DNA of 64,000 nucleotides, from NCBI GenBank assembly GCA_024742755.1, contig JANSXW010000011.1, positions 1 to 64,000 of the forward strand. Direction: 5' to 3'. Source of the DNA: a bacterium (GTDB lineage: Bacteria > Bacteroidota > Bacteroidia > Chitinophagales > Saprospiraceae). Below, piece after piece: positions 7,095 through 15,835 of the stretch. The stretch's first letter is position 1; every line of letters starts with the position of its first letter. The translations under genes and the position numbers were made by a program. The notes under the pieces were generated by a model, which worked only from the letters and a program-made list of their open reading frames with translations, was not told the origin of the DNA and searched no databases.

Positions 7095-8528
7095 GTGTAT
7101 ACCAGTAAGTTAGGACAATTGCTTTTAACATTCAATACATCAGACTGGAAAAGGTTCCTCACCTTTATAGAGTCTCCGTATTTCAATACCAATACGGATG
7201 TGATCAGGCTTGGGCAGTGTATTTATCAGCTTCGGGATCGTGAATCCATTACCAAAGCTGAAGTATACAAGCATTGCTTCCCCGGGCAGTCATTCGACAC
7301 GCAGCGGATGGGCACGCTCATGAATTACCTGCTTAAGCTGGCCGAGCAGTTTTTATCGGTGGAAAAGTTTCTGAAGGATGATTTTGAATCGGTGAAAGAT
7401 CAGCTATGGGAGTTGTCTGACCGCAAGCTTTCCAAACACTACGATTTCCTGCTCCGCAAGCTTGAAAAGCAGCTTGGAGGGGGCGGCAATAAAATTTCTG
7501 CAGTGCACCTGTCCAGGCAATTCCGGCTGGCGGAGGTGAAAATGTTCCACTTTTCCAATCAGAAGGTACGCCGGGGGGACCCTATCATGCAGGAGGTTTA
7601 TCAAAAGCTGAACCTCTATTATTACACGAGGGTGTTGCAGTACTCCTGTGCCCTGATCAGCTGGCAACTGGTTGTCAACGGCAAATTTGAGCTGTCTAAA
7701 GTGACGACCAACCTGATTGAGGATTTATATAAAGATCCGCCCGGGTACCCCCTGATCCTGATTTACCTGAGCATTTATAAAGCCATCGTCACAGGGGAGG
7801 AGGAAAACGGGCTGCACTTCCAGAACTTGCTGGCTTATCTGGAAAAGTACGAGCAGCGTATCGAGCACGATGAAATTAAAGAGATTTACCTGTATGCAAT
7901 TAACTTCTGTGCAAGGAAAATCCGGAAAGGGGAAAACAGCTATTCTACCATCGTACTAAACCTCTATGACGAAGGCATCCGGCATAAATACCTTCATACG
8001 AATGGCTACCTGTCGCACTGGACTTACACCAATGTGGTGAAAATGGGGCTGTTGCAGCAACGCTACGATTGGGTGGAGGAGTTCATCAACCGGTATAAAG
8101 AGGAGCTGCAGCCAGAGTTTTATGAAGATGCCTTCCACTTTAACCTGGCCGAGTTGTACTTCACAAAGGGCTTGTACAATGAAGTGCTGGATCACATTCA
8201 GCACCTGTCGTTTTCAGACCCTTACTACAATCTGGGGGCAAGGATGATCATGATCAAGACCTTCTACGAACTCAACGAGGAGGAATCCCTGCTGGCCCGG
8301 TTGGCCTCTTTTACCATCTATTTGAAAAGGGATACCAACCTTTCCAGCACTTACCAGCAAACCTGCCTCAATTTCTGTAAACTCCTGCACCAAATCCTGA
8401 AGGTCAATTCAGACCAGAAAAAGGAAAAGCTGATCCGGGAGATAGAGCAGACCAAACCATTGGCGGAACGCAACTGGCTGTTAACGACGCTCCGGGCGCA
8501 AAAGATCAACCCCATGTCTAGATATTAG
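7095..8528 (+). CDS. Helical-repeat protein of unknown function
   Basis: A 477-residue soluble protein with no signal peptide, starting at GTG. It is almost entirely amphipathic helix, rich in Tyr, Leu and Glu, and looks like an irregular TPR or SHNi-TPR solenoid. The N-terminus contains FLTFIESPYFNTN, a pattern I recall from uncharacterised Saprospiria and Cytophagia proteins. No catalytic motif is visible. A second protein of similar style lies at 30459-31973; both may belong to lineage-expanded families. It is monocistronic, and its end overlaps the convergent ravA-type gene by 11 bases. The upstream gap 6904-7094 is AT-rich with no perfect -7 box. Function is not assigned. Confidence 0.75.
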   Translation: MYTSKLGQLLLTFNTSDWKRFLTFIESPYFNTNTDVIRLGQCIYQLRDRESITKAEVYKHCFPGQSFDTQRMGTLMNYLLKLAEQFLSVEKFLKDDFESVKDQLWELSDRKLSKHYDFLLRKLEKQLGGGGNKISAVHLSRQFRLAEVKMFHFSNQKVRRGDPIMQEVYQKLNLYYYTRVLQYSCALISWQLVVNGKFELSKVTTNLIEDLYKDPPGYPLILIYLSIYKAIVTGEEENGLHFQNLLAYLEKYEQRIEHDEIKEIYLYAINFCARKIRKGENSYSTIVLNLYDEGIRHKYLHTNGYLSHWTYTNVVKMGLLQQRYDWVEEFINRYKEELQPEFYEDAFHFNLAELYFTKGLYNEVLDHIQHLSFSDPYYNLGARMIMIKTFYELNEEESLLARLASFTIYLKRDTNLSSTYQQTCLNFCKLLHQILKVNSDQKKEKLIREIEQTKPLAERNWLLTTLRAQKINPMSRY

Positions 8529-10083
8529 TATAGGCATACTGGACTTTTTCCAGGCGCAGCTTCAGTTGTTCCAGGGCTTCGCGCACTTCCTCCAGGTTGC
8601 GGGTCACCACCTCGCTGTGGTCCTTGTGCACGAAGAGGTTGTCCTGCAGGTGGTTGAGCTCATCCGGTGCCTGAGACTGTATTTTCTCCTCCTGTTGGGT
8701 GATGTAGGCCATTAGCCTTTGGTGGCGCTCGTCCCAGTGCTGCTGCACTATGTGATGCGGTTTTTTGGTAATCACCTCGGTCCGCTCCGCCTTGCGTGTA
8801 CGCAAGGGGTAAGCATAGCGCTCAGAGTTGTAGAAGACTTCAACGGTAAATTGCTGGCTGCTTTTCTGGGCTTTCAGCCGGTTAACGAGGTTGAATTCGC
8901 GGTCGTAGAAGTTGGTCACTTGCGGATGGTCGAGTTGCAGTTGGTTGAACTGCTTCACGCTGAGGAGCACGCCATCGAATTTGTCGTCTTCCTTAACGAG
9001 CTCGTAGTACTCATCTTTGATCGGCTGCAGTTGCGCTTCGGTAACGGTATGGCGCACCCGGATTTCCCGGTCGACATCTTCCTCGAAATCCTGAGTTTCC
9101 CGCTTGATCATCTGCAGGTTAACGGCCATTGTGTAGCCGTGGCGGCGGATAGACTCCGTTACGATTTCCCGGATTTTATCGGTCTGCCCGGGCTGGCTCC
9201 AAAGGCAGTGCACCATCAGAAAGCAATCCATCAGGTCAACCTTGTTGCGGCCATTGAGAAAGGCGGACGTCCGCAGCAGGCGAACAATCTTCTTCCAGCG
9301 CCGGTCGTGCACATCGATCAGGCGGTCAGCGCCGGCAGACCTGGCATTGTGCTCCTCAATTTTGATTTTTACGACTTGTATGGTGTTGAGGACCTCTGCG
9401 GGGACCTCTATGGCATCAATTTTTCTGCTCCATTCTTCCAGTTCGCTTACAGTGAGCTTTACCTCTGACGGCACATCATCCTCATACACATCTTTCGTGT
9501 CGGTGATCATGTTCAGGAAGTTCTTAAATTGCCGGATGTTGCTCATTTCCAGCCTGATGAGAAAGCGGTCCCAGATGGGGTCAAGGCTGCTGTTGCCCGG
9601 AGGCAGTTCATTGGAGGCCGTGATGATGCCGCGGATGTCTACCTTGTAGTCTTCGCCCCCATTGCGGTAGATTTTCTCGTTGAGAATGGTGAGCAGGGCA
9701 TTCTGAATTGCCGGCCCGGCTTTCCAAATTTCGTCCAGGAAGACAATATTGGCGCTGGGCAGGTAATTTTTGGTTTGGCGCTCGTACCGGTCTTCTTCCT
9801 TTAGTTTTTTAATGGACACGGGGCCAAAAATCTCGTCAGGCGTGCTAAACTTGCTCATGAGGTACTCAAAGCTCGTGCCATCACGGAAGGCGTACTTGAG
9901 CCTGCGGGCAATGAGGCTTTTGCCAACGCCCGGAGGGCCGAGCAAAAAGATGCTCTCTCCCGCTACCGCACTTAGCAGGGCAAGTTTGATGGACTGCTCG
10001 CGCTCGTACAGCCCGTTGCAGAGCCCTTTGAGCAATTGCGCTGTTTTCTGTCGCACAGGTGTATTGGTAAGCGTAGTTGGCAT
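8518..10083 (-). CDS. ravA: RavA-type MoxR family AAA+ ATPase
   Basis: A 521-residue cytoplasmic ATPase close in length and motif to RavA (about 500 residues). Walker A is GPPGVGKS (49-56) and Walker B is IVFLDEIWKA (113-122), the latter typical of RavA. Sensor and arginine-finger regions follow in the ASNELPP and DRFLIRLEM segments. The C-terminal third is charged and coiled. In enterobacteria RavA works with the VWA protein ViaA, but no VWA gene is present here. Instead the gene lies 23 bases downstream of an FKBP-type chaperone on the same strand and is probably co-transcribed with it. The ATPase role is firm; the partner and target are unknown. Confidence 0.85.
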   Translation of the reverse strand: MPTTLTNTPVRQKTAQLLKGLCNGLYEREQSIKLALLSAVAGESIFLLGPPGVGKSLIARRLKYAFRDGTSFEYLMSKFSTPDEIFGPVSIKKLKEEDRYERQTKNYLPSANIVFLDEIWKAGPAIQNALLTILNEKIYRNGGEDYKVDIRGIITASNELPPGNSSLDPIWDRFLIRLEMSNIRQFKNFLNMITDTKDVYEDDVPSEVKLTVSELEEWSRKIDAIEVPAEVLNTIQVVKIKIEEHNARSAGADRLIDVHDRRWKKIVRLLRTSAFLNGRNKVDLMDCFLMVHCLWSQPGQTDKIREIVTESIRRHGYTMAVNLQMIKRETQDFEEDVDREIRVRHTVTEAQLQPIKDEYYELVKEDDKFDGVLLSVKQFNQLQLDHPQVTNFYDREFNLVNRLKAQKSSQQFTVEVFYNSERYAYPLRTRKAERTEVITKKPHHIVQQHWDERHQRLMAYITQQEEKIQSQAPDELNHLQDNLFVHKDHSEVVTRNLEEVREALEQLKLRLEKVQYAYTNI

Positions 10084-10106
10084 GCGCTGCGTTCGAGTTT
10101 TTGAGA

Positions 10107-10604
10107 TTAGTTTCTGACGCCGTCTTCCTCGATGTAGTTCTTGCGGATGTGCTCGTCAAGGGTCGCTTCCCGGACGTGGAGTACCACACCGGAAAAATGG
10201 AGCGTACGGCCAGCCATCTCATGATTGAAATCTACCTTCACTTTCTCCGCTGTCCAGGATAGGATTTTCCCGTTATGCGCATCGCCCAGGTCGTCCGTCA
10301 GGGTGACATAGTTGCCGGCAATAAGGACGTTGTCGCCCAGCCCCTGAAATGCAGACCGCGGCACCTCAATGATATTGCCTTCTTCCACCGGGCCGTAGGC
10401 TTCTTCCGGCGTGAGCGTGAATTCGAAGCTTTCGCCTTCTTCAAGCCCTCTGAGTTGTTCCTCAAAGGCAGGAAGCAGCTTTCCGCTCCCGAAGTAAAAC
10501 TTGAACGGCCAGTTGGGGTCCATGCGTTCCAGCAAAGGGCCTTTGGCATGCCCTTCCCGCAAATCGTAGGCGATAGTGATGATATTCTGGTCTTCTACAA
10601 GCAT
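10107..10604 (-). CDS. SlyD-like FKBP-type peptidyl-prolyl isomerase
   Basis: A 165-residue cytoplasmic prolyl isomerase and chaperone. An FKBP core with FYFGSGKLLPAFEEQL and the insert-in-flap arrangement of SlyD is visible, including the EAYG, IIEVPRSAF and VDFNHEMAGRTLHFSGVV blocks. The metal-binding histidine-rich tail of E. coli SlyD is absent; the protein ends in an acidic stretch. It is the first gene of a likely two-gene operon with the RavA-type ATPase 23 bases downstream, so it may assist folding or remodelling of the same clients. That link is inference from position. Confidence 0.88.
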   Translation of the reverse strand: MLVEDQNIITIAYDLREGHAKGPLLERMDPNWPFKFYFGSGKLLPAFEEQLRGLEEGESFEFTLTPEEAYGPVEEGNIIEVPRSAFQGLGDNVLIAGNYVTLTDDLGDAHNGKILSWTAEKVKVDFNHEMAGRTLHFSGVVLHVREATLDEHIRKNYIEEDGVRN

Positions 10605-10718
10605 AAGGTAGCTTTTGCAAATTGTACCTTTTAAACTGGAAAGTGGCGGAATTGTTTTGAGCCCGGCCGCTCGCTCCAGTCCTCCCGCTTCCGGCAGAGC
10701 CGCAGGCGCCCGGAGGGC

Positions 10719-11369
10719 TTAATTCATGGAATAATGCCGGAGGAAGGCTGCCAGCCTTTCAAACTTGGCCAGGGTGGGGGCAGGGGCAAAAAAGTGGCCT
10801 TCCAAAGCTGTGGTATAAGCTTGCACGATGTCTTCAAAGTCAGGCCGGTGGGTTAACCTGGCCAGCACGATGCCCCGAAAACAACGGTTGATTTGATTGT
10901 GGACCAGTGCCAGTGGCTGGGCAGGCGCTTCATTGAAGAGCTGATCAAGTGCAGCAAGGGTGCTGTAGGCTTCAAAAAATGGCAAGCCAGCCTCTTCCAG
11001 TTGAGTGCCGAACAGCTGCGCCGCCGCTTCCTGGTCCTTCTCATCCTTGACGTTGAGCCGCTGGAAACGCTGATCGTAGAGCCGGGCCATTGGAGTGACG
11101 AGGGTCATACTGTCTGGCTGAAATCCCGGCAGCCCATTGGTGAAAGGGAAAGCCAGGTTCTCCACATCATCAAGGCGCAGCCCCACATGTGCCTCCATAA
11201 TACTGCCCGAACTGGCCGGGCTGGAAGACAAAATCAGGCAGCTAAACCCATTCTTTGAGCTCCGCCTGAACTGATGCAGCCTGGGCAGCCAGTCAAAGCC
11301 GTGCTTTTTTAACTTGTGGGCGAGTGCATCAACGACACCCTGCTCCTGTAGAGATGTGGAACGCTCCAT
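10719..11369 (-). CDS. Hypothetical protein
   Basis: A 216-residue protein with no signal peptide, no membrane segment and no motif I recognise. It begins with a helical region rich in Lys, His and Leu, followed by a beta-rich part (about 45-95) and a helical C-terminal half. The 350 bases on either side show no operon partner: the FKBP gene starts 114 bases downstream and lolA is divergent. Codon use and GC content look like the neighbours. Confidence 0.6.
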   Translation of the reverse strand: MERSTSLQEQGVVDALAHKLKKHGFDWLPRLHQFRRSSKNGFSCLILSSSPASSGSIMEAHVGLRLDDVENLAFPFTNGLPGFQPDSMTLVTPMARLYDQRFQRLNVKDEKDQEAAAQLFGTQLEEAGLPFFEAYSTLAALDQLFNEAPAQPLALVHNQINRCFRGIVLARLTHRPDFEDIVQAYTTALEGHFFAPAPTLAKFERLAAFLRHYSMN

Positions 11370-11620
11370 TCAGATTGAATATATCCTTTATAAATGATGG
11401 TACCAATTTGGTGGGCATACTCCTAAACGCCATACCAGGCAAAAGGTTTCAGAAAAGAAATGGCTGCACGCAGGGTGCAACCACAGCGCACCAATCAGGC
11501 CGGACAATTTTCACGGGCAGCACCCGCCTTTAAAAAAACTTTAACCCCGGTGGCCTTGTTAGGCGGTCAATAAACGGCGTAATTTGCCCGTTTAAAGACA
11601 AAACCATAAGACACACATAC

Positions 11621-12304
11621 ATGAAGAAATTGCTCTTTTCCGCTGCATTCCTGGCTTATCTCCTGCCGGCTTTCGCCCAGGACAATACGGTAAGTAGTGC
11701 CGGGGACTCTGACCCGCGCGCCAAAGCCATTCTGGATGAAATCCGTCAGCGCTTCGAAAGCCTGGAGTCTCTGGGAGCCGATTTTACACTCGATATTACG
11801 TTCCCGGAGGAGCCTACCGAATCCCAAAAAGGAAAAATCGCTAAGCAAGGGGATAAATTCCGCATGAGCATGGCGAGTCAAACCGTCATTTCTGATGGGG
11901 AGACACTGTGGATGATTTTCGACCACAACAAGGAGGTTCAAATCAACAATATGCCCGATGAGGCTGAGATGGGGGGCATGGTCCTTTCACCGGAGTCCCT
12001 GCTCAATTTCTACGATCATGGCGATTTTGCCTACTTTATTACCGGGGAAGCCCGGGAAGCGGGCCAGGTCGTTCAGCAGATCGAGTTCAAGCCCATGGAC
12101 CGCAATGCAGAGTATACCAAGCTGCGCATGAATGTCAGCAAAGCAAGCAAGGATGTGGTCAGCGTGATGGCATTTGGCCGGGATGGCTCCCGTTACAAGC
12201 TTAGCCTGGACAGCCTGGTTCCGAACAAGCGCTTTCCCGCCGGCCACTTTACCTTTAATAAATCGGATTATCCCGACTACTATGTTGAGGATTTAAGAGA
12301 GTAA
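11621..12304 (+). CDS. lolA: Outer-membrane lipoprotein carrier protein LolA
   Basis: A 227-residue periplasmic carrier that shuttles lipoproteins from the LolCDE release machine to the outer membrane. A signal peptide (cleavage near AFAQ) is followed by the LolA half-barrel: a FESLESLGADFTLDI first strand, KGKIAKQGDKFRM, then ISDGETLWMIF and later KLRMNVSKASKDV. The length is near the family norm of about 200-220. No LolB or LolCDE gene is nearby. The 251-base gap upstream contains TAATTTG at about 11578, a one-base-short -7 box. A hairpin follows the stop. Confidence 0.85.
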   Translation: MKKLLFSAAFLAYLLPAFAQDNTVSSAGDSDPRAKAILDEIRQRFESLESLGADFTLDITFPEEPTESQKGKIAKQGDKFRMSMASQTVISDGETLWMIFDHNKEVQINNMPDEAEMGGMVLSPESLLNFYDHGDFAYFITGEAREAGQVVQQIEFKPMDRNAEYTKLRMNVSKASKDVVSVMAFGRDGSRYKLSLDSLVPNKRFPAGHFTFNKSDYPDYYVEDLRE

Positions 12305-12328
12305 GAAAATTCGCATAGTTATATCTTG

Positions 12329-12356
12329 AAAGGGTGCGGCACAGGCTGTGCCCTTT
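12329..12356 (+). terminator. Hairpin after lolA
   Basis: AAAGGG (12329-12334) pairs with CCCTTT (12351-12356), with a further 5-bp inner stem. The tail is only weakly T-rich, and the next promoter follows within 20 bases. Confidence 0.45.
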
Positions 12357-12367
12357 CTGATTTGTGC

Positions 12368-12375
12368 TACCTTTG
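12368..12375 (+). promoter_or_regulatory. TAnnTTTG -7 box of the GH3-family gene
   Basis: A perfect TACCTTTG lies 18 bases before the ATG at 12394. It implies a leader of only about 12 nt and excludes the in-frame GTG at 12364 as the start. Confidence 0.65.
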
Positions 12376-12393
12376 CAGGAAATTCTTTTACGT

Positions 12394-13893
12394 ATGGGGT
12401 TCAAGTCCTTCCTTCTCAAGCCATTTGCGAAAAAAATCGCCCGCGACATCGACCGCTGGTCTGCGGATGCCGTAGGTGCTCAGCGCAAGGTCTACCAACA
12501 ACTGCTCGCCAAAGGGCAGCATACGCGTTTTGGCCGCGACCATCAACTGAAGGCAGAGATGTCTTATGAGGCTTTTCGGGATCAGGTGCCGGTACGGGAC
12601 TACGAAGCGCTAAAACCCTATGTGGAACGCATCAAAAAGGGGGAAAAGGACGTACTATGGCCGGGCTTGCCTAAGTATTTTGCCAAAACCTCCGGCACGA
12701 CTTCCGGCGTCAAGTACATTCCGCTGACCAGGGATAGCATGCCCAACCACTTCGGGTCTGCCCGCAATGCCCTGTTCAACTACTACGCCCGCACCGGCAA
12801 TGGCCGTTTCCTGGATGGCAAAATGATTTTTCTGTCCGGCAGCCCGGAGTTGGAAGAGGTGGGTGGCATACCTACCGGCCGGCTTTCCGGCATCGTCAAT
12901 CATGAAGTGCCCGGTTGGCTGCGCACCAATCAACTGCCGAGCTATAAGACGAACTGTATAGAGGAGTGGGAGGAAAAACTCGAGCGGATCATCGACGAAA
13001 CGATGCAGGCAGATATGCGCCTCATCAGCGGTATCCCGCCATGGGTGCAGATGTACTACGAGCGCTTGCTGGAGCGCACGGGCAAGCGCACCGTGAAGGA
13101 GGTTTTTCCCAACTACTCCATGTTTGTTTACGGTGGCGTCAATTTTGAGCCTTACCGGGCGGCCCTGGAGAACCTGGTTGGTGAGCGCATAGACAGCGTG
13201 GAGACTTACCCGGCATCCGAGGGCTTTATCGCTTTCCAGGATTCGCAAACAGAGCCCGGGCTTTTGCTCAATGCCTACTCCGGTATTTTCTTTGAATTTA
13301 TCCCGTTGGATGAAATCCATAACGACCATCCACGCCGCCTTTGGCTGGACGAGGTGGAGATCGGCGTCAACTACGTACTCCTCATTAATAATAATGCCGG
13401 GCTGTGGGGGTACAATATTGGCGATACCGTACAGTTCGTTTCCAAAGACCCATACCGCCTTGTGGTTTCCGGCCGGGTGAAGCATTACATCTCGGCATTC
13501 GGGGAGCATGTCATCGGCAAGGAAGTGGAAGAAGCCATGAATGCGGCGGCTGCCCGGCATAAGGTGCGGGTGGTAGAATACACCGTGGCCCCGCAGGTGA
13601 GCCCGCCGGAGGGTGGGACCCCTTACCATGAGTGGTTCGTGGAGTTCCAGGAAGCACCGCAAGACCCGGAGCAGTTTGCTGCCGACCTGGACCGGGAAAT
13701 GGTGCAACAGAATATCTATTACCAGGACCTGATCGACGGGAACATCCTCCGGCCGCTCAAAATTCAGGTCATGCAAAAGGATGCCTTTCGCAATTACATG
13801 AAAACGCAGGGTAAGCTGGGCGGGCAGAACAAAGTCCCCCGGTTGAGCAATGACCGCAAGATTGCAGACCTGCTGTCGCCCTGGAAGGCATAG
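12394..13893 (+). CDS. GH3 auxin-responsive promoter family protein (acyl-adenylating enzyme fold)
   Basis: A 499-residue protein of the GH3 family, part of the ANL adenylate-forming superfamily; plant members conjugate amino acids to hormones. Visible are the phosphate-binding loop (KTSGTTSGVKYIPLT, about 98-112), a YGGVNFEPYR block, an ETYPASEGF block corresponding to the second ATP motif, and the C-terminal lid beginning near VSGRVKHYISAFGEHV. Bacteroidota commonly carry one copy, and the substrate is unknown. The start is set at ATG 12394 because a -7 box lies inside the longer frame. The RNase P RNA gene follows about 25 bases later on the same strand. Confidence 0.88.
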   Translation: MGFKSFLLKPFAKKIARDIDRWSADAVGAQRKVYQQLLAKGQHTRFGRDHQLKAEMSYEAFRDQVPVRDYEALKPYVERIKKGEKDVLWPGLPKYFAKTSGTTSGVKYIPLTRDSMPNHFGSARNALFNYYARTGNGRFLDGKMIFLSGSPELEEVGGIPTGRLSGIVNHEVPGWLRTNQLPSYKTNCIEEWEEKLERIIDETMQADMRLISGIPPWVQMYYERLLERTGKRTVKEVFPNYSMFVYGGVNFEPYRAALENLVGERIDSVETYPASEGFIAFQDSQTEPGLLLNAYSGIFFEFIPLDEIHNDHPRRLWLDEVEIGVNYVLLINNNAGLWGYNIGDTVQFVSKDPYRLVVSGRVKHYISAFGEHVIGKEVEEAMNAAAARHKVRVVEYTVAPQVSPPEGGTPYHEWFVEFQEAPQDPEQFAADLDREMVQQNIYYQDLIDGNILRPLKIQVMQKDAFRNYMKTQGKLGGQNKVPRLSNDRKIADLLSPWKA

Positions 13894-13917
13894 CATTAAG
13901 GAAAAAGTTGTACATTG

Positions 13918-14365
13918 CCCGCTGCTGCCGGCTGCTCTGTCGCGGCTGCCGGGTACGCCCGGCAGGTGAGGAAAGTCCGGACAACGTAGAGCGCCACGCC
14001 ACCTAACGGGTGGGCTCCGGCTTACGCCGGGGACAGAAAGTGCCACAGAAAGCTATACCGCCTATGTCGTAGCTGTTGGCAGGTGGGCAAGCCCGCCTTC
14101 GCCGAGGCTTCGGCGGGCAAGGGTGAAAACGTGCGGTAAGAGCGCACGCTCTGCTTTGGCAACAAAGCGGAGGGGTAAACCTCGTGGGTTGAAATGTCAC
14201 GTACATCCCGATCGGGCATACGCCCGGCTGAGTTGCTCGCTCAGCTCACTCCGGTGATTCGGGAGGGGTAGGCAGCTTGACCCTGCTCGTGAGGGCAGGG
14301 CTAGATAAATGGCAGAGGTTCCGGTACGACCGGGATACAGAATCCGGCTTACAAGCTTGCAGCAA
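13918..14365 (+). ncRNA. rnpB: RNase P RNA (class A)
   Basis: The catalytic RNA that trims tRNA 5' ends. The universally conserved blocks are in order: GAGGAAAGTCCGGAC (13969-13983), two ACAGAAA blocks (about 14033 and 14046), AGATAAATGGC, and ACAGAATCCGGCTTAC near the 3' end. A short P1-type pairing joins GCTGC at 13921 with GCAGC at 14359, which sets approximate ends. The variable P12 region carries a strong GCCCGCC/GGCGGGC hairpin at 14091-14118. Reading frames in this stretch are spurious. The terminator follows within 10 bases. Confidence 0.95.
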
Positions 14366-14371
14366 AAACAA

Positions 14372-14410
14372 AAAGCCCGGTACTCCATGTGAAGTGCCGG
14401 GCTTTCCTTT
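14372..14410. terminator. Bidirectional terminator between rnpB and porV
   Basis: A 9-bp stem AAAGCCCGG / CCGGGCTTT, extended inward by ACT/AGT, has pyrimidine-rich T stretches on both outer sides. It serves rnpB on the plus strand and porV, ending at 14429, on the minus strand. Confidence 0.85.
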
Positions 14411-14428
14411 TCTGTTTAGCCTTCCTGC

Positions 14429-15661
14429 TTATTCGAGCTCGCCCATTGAGCCAAAGTCAAACAGCAGGGAGAACCGAAGGGTGTTGTCCAACGGGTTCCG
14501 CTGATTGGTGGTCGGAACGAGGTAAGAGAAGTTCAGGCCAAAAATATTGTACTTCAGTCCCAACCCTACCGTCAGGTACTTGCGTCCACCTTTCTGAAGG
14601 TGTTCATTGAAATAACCTGCACGAACGGCAAACTGCTTATCGTACCAGTACTCCACACCAAAAGAATACATGAGTTCTGTGAGTTCTTCCTGAAAGCCAT
14701 CAGGTGCATCTCCAAAAGAAGAAAATATACCGCTGATAGAAGATTGCTCCCGGTAGTCATCGATATCATTTTCGTTCAGGTCTTCACAGGCTTCTGCCTG
14801 ACAGGGGGTAGGCACCATCAACTTATTGATATCAGTGGTTAGGGTCAGGGTGTTGTATTCGTCGAGTTCCATTGTGTAGGCGGCCCCTATGCCCATATTT
14901 GCCGGCAGGAAGTCCCGGACAACAGAATTTGTATAAGTAATGCGGGAACCAATATTAGTCAATGCAACCCCCAGTACCAATTCAGAATCTCCACGGTCGG
15001 TATCAATGTCTGTTTGATAAGTAAAGGCTACGTCAGCAGCCCCGGCAACGCCCGGCTCGATGGTTTCGCCACCTTCCACCTGCTGACCGGCAGCGAGGTT
15101 GGAGTAGATGAACTTACCCGTAAGGGAGGCAGAGAAGTTGTCTGTCAGTTTACGGGCATAGGCGGCAGAAACTTCAAATTCGTTCGGTTGGCCAATAGCC
15201 AGGGGTTCGCCGTTTTGGTCTGTAAACTGAATGCTGCCCAGGGAAAAATAACGCAGCCCAAAGCCGAGCGTCTGCAAATCATCCAGCTTGTAGAAGCCAG
15301 TCAGATAGGCGAGGTAGACATCATTCAGTCCCAGGTTTTGCAGCCAGGGCGTGTACGTTGCCGACATGGCGAAGGTCTCCTCCGCAAAGACCAGCTTGGA
15401 GGCATTAAAGTGGATGGCATTGGCATCCGGGGAGATAGCTATACCGGCATCGCCCATTGCACCGGAACGGGCATCTGCAACTATACGCAGGAATGGCACG
15501 GCAGAAACCACAGTATTCGTACAGGGGGTTCCATCCAGGTTCAGCAGCGGGCTGCTTGGGTCACTTGGGTCCTCACGGTAGCATTGAGCATTGACTTGAG
15601 TACCTGCTGCGATTACGATGAACGCTGTTAACAGCGCATTAATTAATATAAGTTTTTTCAT
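14429..15661 (-). CDS. porV: Type IX secretion outer-membrane protein PorV
   Basis: A 410-residue outer-membrane beta barrel of the FadL-like family. In the T9SS it shuttles cargo from the SprA translocon to the PorU sortase. A signal peptide (MKKLILINALLTAFIVIAAG) is followed by the typical PorV opening: a cysteine-containing loop, TVVSAVPFLRIVADARSGAMGDAGIA, SPDANAIHFNASKLVF and a chain of amphipathic strands to the C-terminus. The ATG at 15661 is chosen because it opens the signal peptide and sits 32 bases below a perfect -7 box. It follows porU on the same strand after a 174-base gap, so it can be transcribed both from its own promoter and with porU. Confidence 0.93.
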   Translation of the reverse strand: MKKLILINALLTAFIVIAAGTQVNAQCYREDPSDPSSPLLNLDGTPCTNTVVSAVPFLRIVADARSGAMGDAGIAISPDANAIHFNASKLVFAEETFAMSATYTPWLQNLGLNDVYLAYLTGFYKLDDLQTLGFGLRYFSLGSIQFTDQNGEPLAIGQPNEFEVSAAYARKLTDNFSASLTGKFIYSNLAAGQQVEGGETIEPGVAGAADVAFTYQTDIDTDRGDSELVLGVALTNIGSRITYTNSVVRDFLPANMGIGAAYTMELDEYNTLTLTTDINKLMVPTPCQAEACEDLNENDIDDYREQSSISGIFSSFGDAPDGFQEELTELMYSFGVEYWYDKQFAVRAGYFNEHLQKGGRKYLTVGLGLKYNIFGLNFSYLVPTTNQRNPLDNTLRFSLLFDFGSMGELE

Positions 15662-15692
15662 GAGACGCTCACGGTTTTTCCAATTGATGTTG

Positions 15693-15700
15693 CAAATATA
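15693..15700 (-). promoter_or_regulatory. TAnnTTTG -7 box of porV
   Basis: A perfect TATATTTG on the minus strand lies 32 bases upstream of the porV ATG, giving a leader of about 25 nt. Confidence 0.6.
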
Positions 15701-15835
15701 CAAGTTTGTAGACTAGTAGGGGGTGTTTCCTGACAAGACCTTATCATGGGAGGATCGGGTCTCATTGAAATACATACTACAAACGGCGTACCAAAGGTTG
15801 CATTACAGGAGTTAAAAAAATTAACATATTGCAAA

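Noticed and set aside
8518-10604. RavA and FKBP genes as part of a phage-defence or ternary AAA+ island
   Set aside because: Neighbours are housekeeping or hypothetical, base composition is ordinary, and no nuclease, VWA or mobile gene is present.
12394-12412. GGTTCAAGTCC resembling a tRNA T-loop
   Set aside because: It lies in the first codons of the GH3-family gene and has no acceptor or anticodon stem around it.
12655-14046. 463-codon minus-strand frame opposite the GH3-family gene
   Set aside because: It is the shadow of a clear GH3 protein and the RNase P RNA; its translation has no recognisable domain.
14003-14388. Several 60-70 codon frames on both strands
   Set aside because: They overlap the RNase P RNA gene and its terminator, whose conserved blocks explain the sequence.
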